17,554 nucleotides of DNA from Terfezia claveryi (taxonomy: Eukaryota > Ascomycota > Pezizomycetes > Pezizales > Pezizaceae). The notes below the pieces were generated by a model, which had not been told where the DNA came from, ran no database searches, and worked only from the letters and a program-made list of their open reading frames with translations. How positions within the stretch are numbered: position 1 is the stretch's first letter; the number at the start of each line of letters is the position of its first letter. The position numbers were made by a program, and so were the translations under genes. The DNA is taken from the NCBI GenBank assembly GCA_015179025.1, contig WHUX01000599.1, forward strand, positions 1 to 17,554, written 5' to 3'. Positions 16,310 through 17,554 of this stretch are shown here, one piece after another.

Positions 16310-17554
16310 ATGTAAGAATACGGGTGCAGGAATAATAAGTTACCATTCGGTCTCGTATTCTAATGCTGAAAAGACTTTTCTGTTTCTCAGTTTGCGTTAC
16401 CTTCCATTCACCAATTTCAGTTATCTTGCAGCGACTTCTCCGTGATAGGTTGCGGCTTTTCCCATCTTAATTTTGTAGTAAAAAGCTAATCTCACAACAA
16501 CGGGGGTTTCTGCAAATTGGAAGTGATACCAGTGAATTTATCGTACAAGTGAACCAGAGTATTGTTGTATAACGTCAGACTCTGAGACCTTACCGACACT
16601 GTAAGCAAGTAAGCTATTCCATTCCATTCAGCAACTATCGGCCCGCAACCAAGGCTTCCAACTTAAAAATGTTTTAAAAAAAAAAAACTCAGGTGAAAAT
16701 ACAAGATATGAACCCAATCAAACATCTCATGGTATTCAATCGAAATTTGTATGACATTCCCTTCACTCATGTCTGTAGTTTCTGCAAGCATGAACAATCC
16801 TCGATGAAAGATTTTCTTTCTATTGTTACATCTTCGATTCTATATATTCATAAGCTTTCTATACTGGCAAAACTCCCAACTGGCATGTAAAGCTTCCAAA
16901 GGACATCACCCCAATGTGCGTACACTTGCAATGAACCATGGTGCCCTAATCTAGCAGATATCACTAACAAAAGATACGGGAATATCTGTTAGGCAGCGGA
17001 AGTGGTACTAGCGGTGCAGCGCGGATCTGTAGCAATATGTCTGATATACGCAGAGTGGACAGTAGAGCACAGAGTGCATTTAGGTAGTAGTGAACGTTGC
17101 GAGTGAAGTCTTGCTTAATTCCTAACAAATACAGTGTCCGGAGCACTTTCTATTTACATAGAAATTCAGGGTAAGGCAATATGCAGAGGTATATTATTCG
17201 GCCAATCAGAAGCAAGAAAATACAGGCATTTCCTAGGAACCAGGTGGCAACCGGATGACAACCATACTTGCGTATGTGTGAACGTAAGGTGCTTGTGTGT
17301 GAGTGGTGACGGTACGGAAAACCCGAATGTAGTGGATGTGCGCTTCAGCAATCACCCAGCAATACACCCGCTTTCTTGCCATCTGATCTCCCCAATCCCG
17401 ATGTCCAAAGAACAAAATACATGATATATCCAGCCGGTCTTTGCTCGAATGCCCGGCAGGTCAACCCTTCATCGAATATATCACGCCGACACCCCGTCGC
17501 ACCCCAGCTAGGGCGGTCTCCGAAAAAACCCTCAAAACTCCCAGGATTTTCCCA
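16310..17554. other. Unrecognised stretch to the window end
   Basis: No gene is recognised. Plus frames of 65 codons (16693-16890) and 96 codons (17134-17424) and three minus frames of about 60 codons overlap each other and carry no motifs. An A-run (16674-16686) follows AAATGTTTT. Its upstream bases do not match the SINE-like family, and no flanking direct repeat is evident. Confidence 0.45.

Noticed and set aside
16097..16445. Gly/Arg-rich plus and Pro/His-rich minus frames over the G tract
   Set aside because: They arise from base composition. No start context, motif or continuity with a plausible gene is seen.
12685..17174. GAAATTCAGGGTAA present near 12686 and at 17161
   Set aside because: A 14-base exact repeat is about what chance gives in 17.5 kb, and the similarity does not extend on either side.
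1..17554. CRISPR arrays, rRNA, bacterial operons
   Set aside because: No regularly spaced short repeats, rRNA segments or closely packed co-directional genes are present.

Overview
The window looks like repeat-rich nuclear DNA from a filamentous fungus, probably an ascomycete. It has no operon layout, no bacterial genes and no intact housekeeping gene. What can be recognised is a nest of decayed transposable elements: Ty1/copia retrotransposon halves, a pogo/Fot-like DNA transposase, a SINE-like retroposon in two copies and a TA-flanked MITE. The fungal assignment is inferred from this mixture. A truffle-like, transposon-rich genome would fit, but I cannot prove the genus from sequence alone.

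Layout. Positions 1-2160 hold nothing I recognise. Positions 2160-3110 hold weak open frames and a diverged two-copy tandem repeat of about 128 bp (2663-2920). Positions 3519-8100 are a copia complex in plus orientation. It starts with a truncated LTR (3519-3673) joined directly to a broken reverse transcriptase/RNase H region (3674-5276), followed by a polypurine tract and a second LTR (5303 to about 5529). Only about 50 bp beyond that LTR a new gag begins (5577), followed by protease and integrase remnants that fade out near 8090. The order is therefore LTR-RT-RH-LTR-gag-PR-IN: two head-to-tail element parts sharing one LTR. Later insertions sit inside this complex: a 66-bp SINE tail (5147-5212), a 30-bp insertion (6744-6773), a 387-bp SINE-like element containing a 106-bp tandem duplication (6925-7311) and a 140-bp MITE (7763-7902). 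Each has a visible target-site duplication.

Positions 8266-9843, on the minus strand, hold a full-span but multiply broken pogo-type transposase with all three catalytic aspartates still visible. Beyond it, 10444-11490, 13527-13850, 14162-14653 and 15263-16215 hold open frames of unknown function. The last encodes a proline-rich, charged-tailed protein and lies next to a very G-rich tract (about 16157-16300). A remnant end of the same MITE family sits at 14931-14968.

No gene here appears to work with another as a functional system. Every recognisable protein is a transposon product carrying frameshifts, stops or lost catalytic residues. The most informative signals are structural: the shared-LTR order, the LTR-to-RT deletion junction, the insertion footprints and a new-looking SINE family with a GC hairpin before its A-tail. 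I did not find a convincing undescribed functional system.
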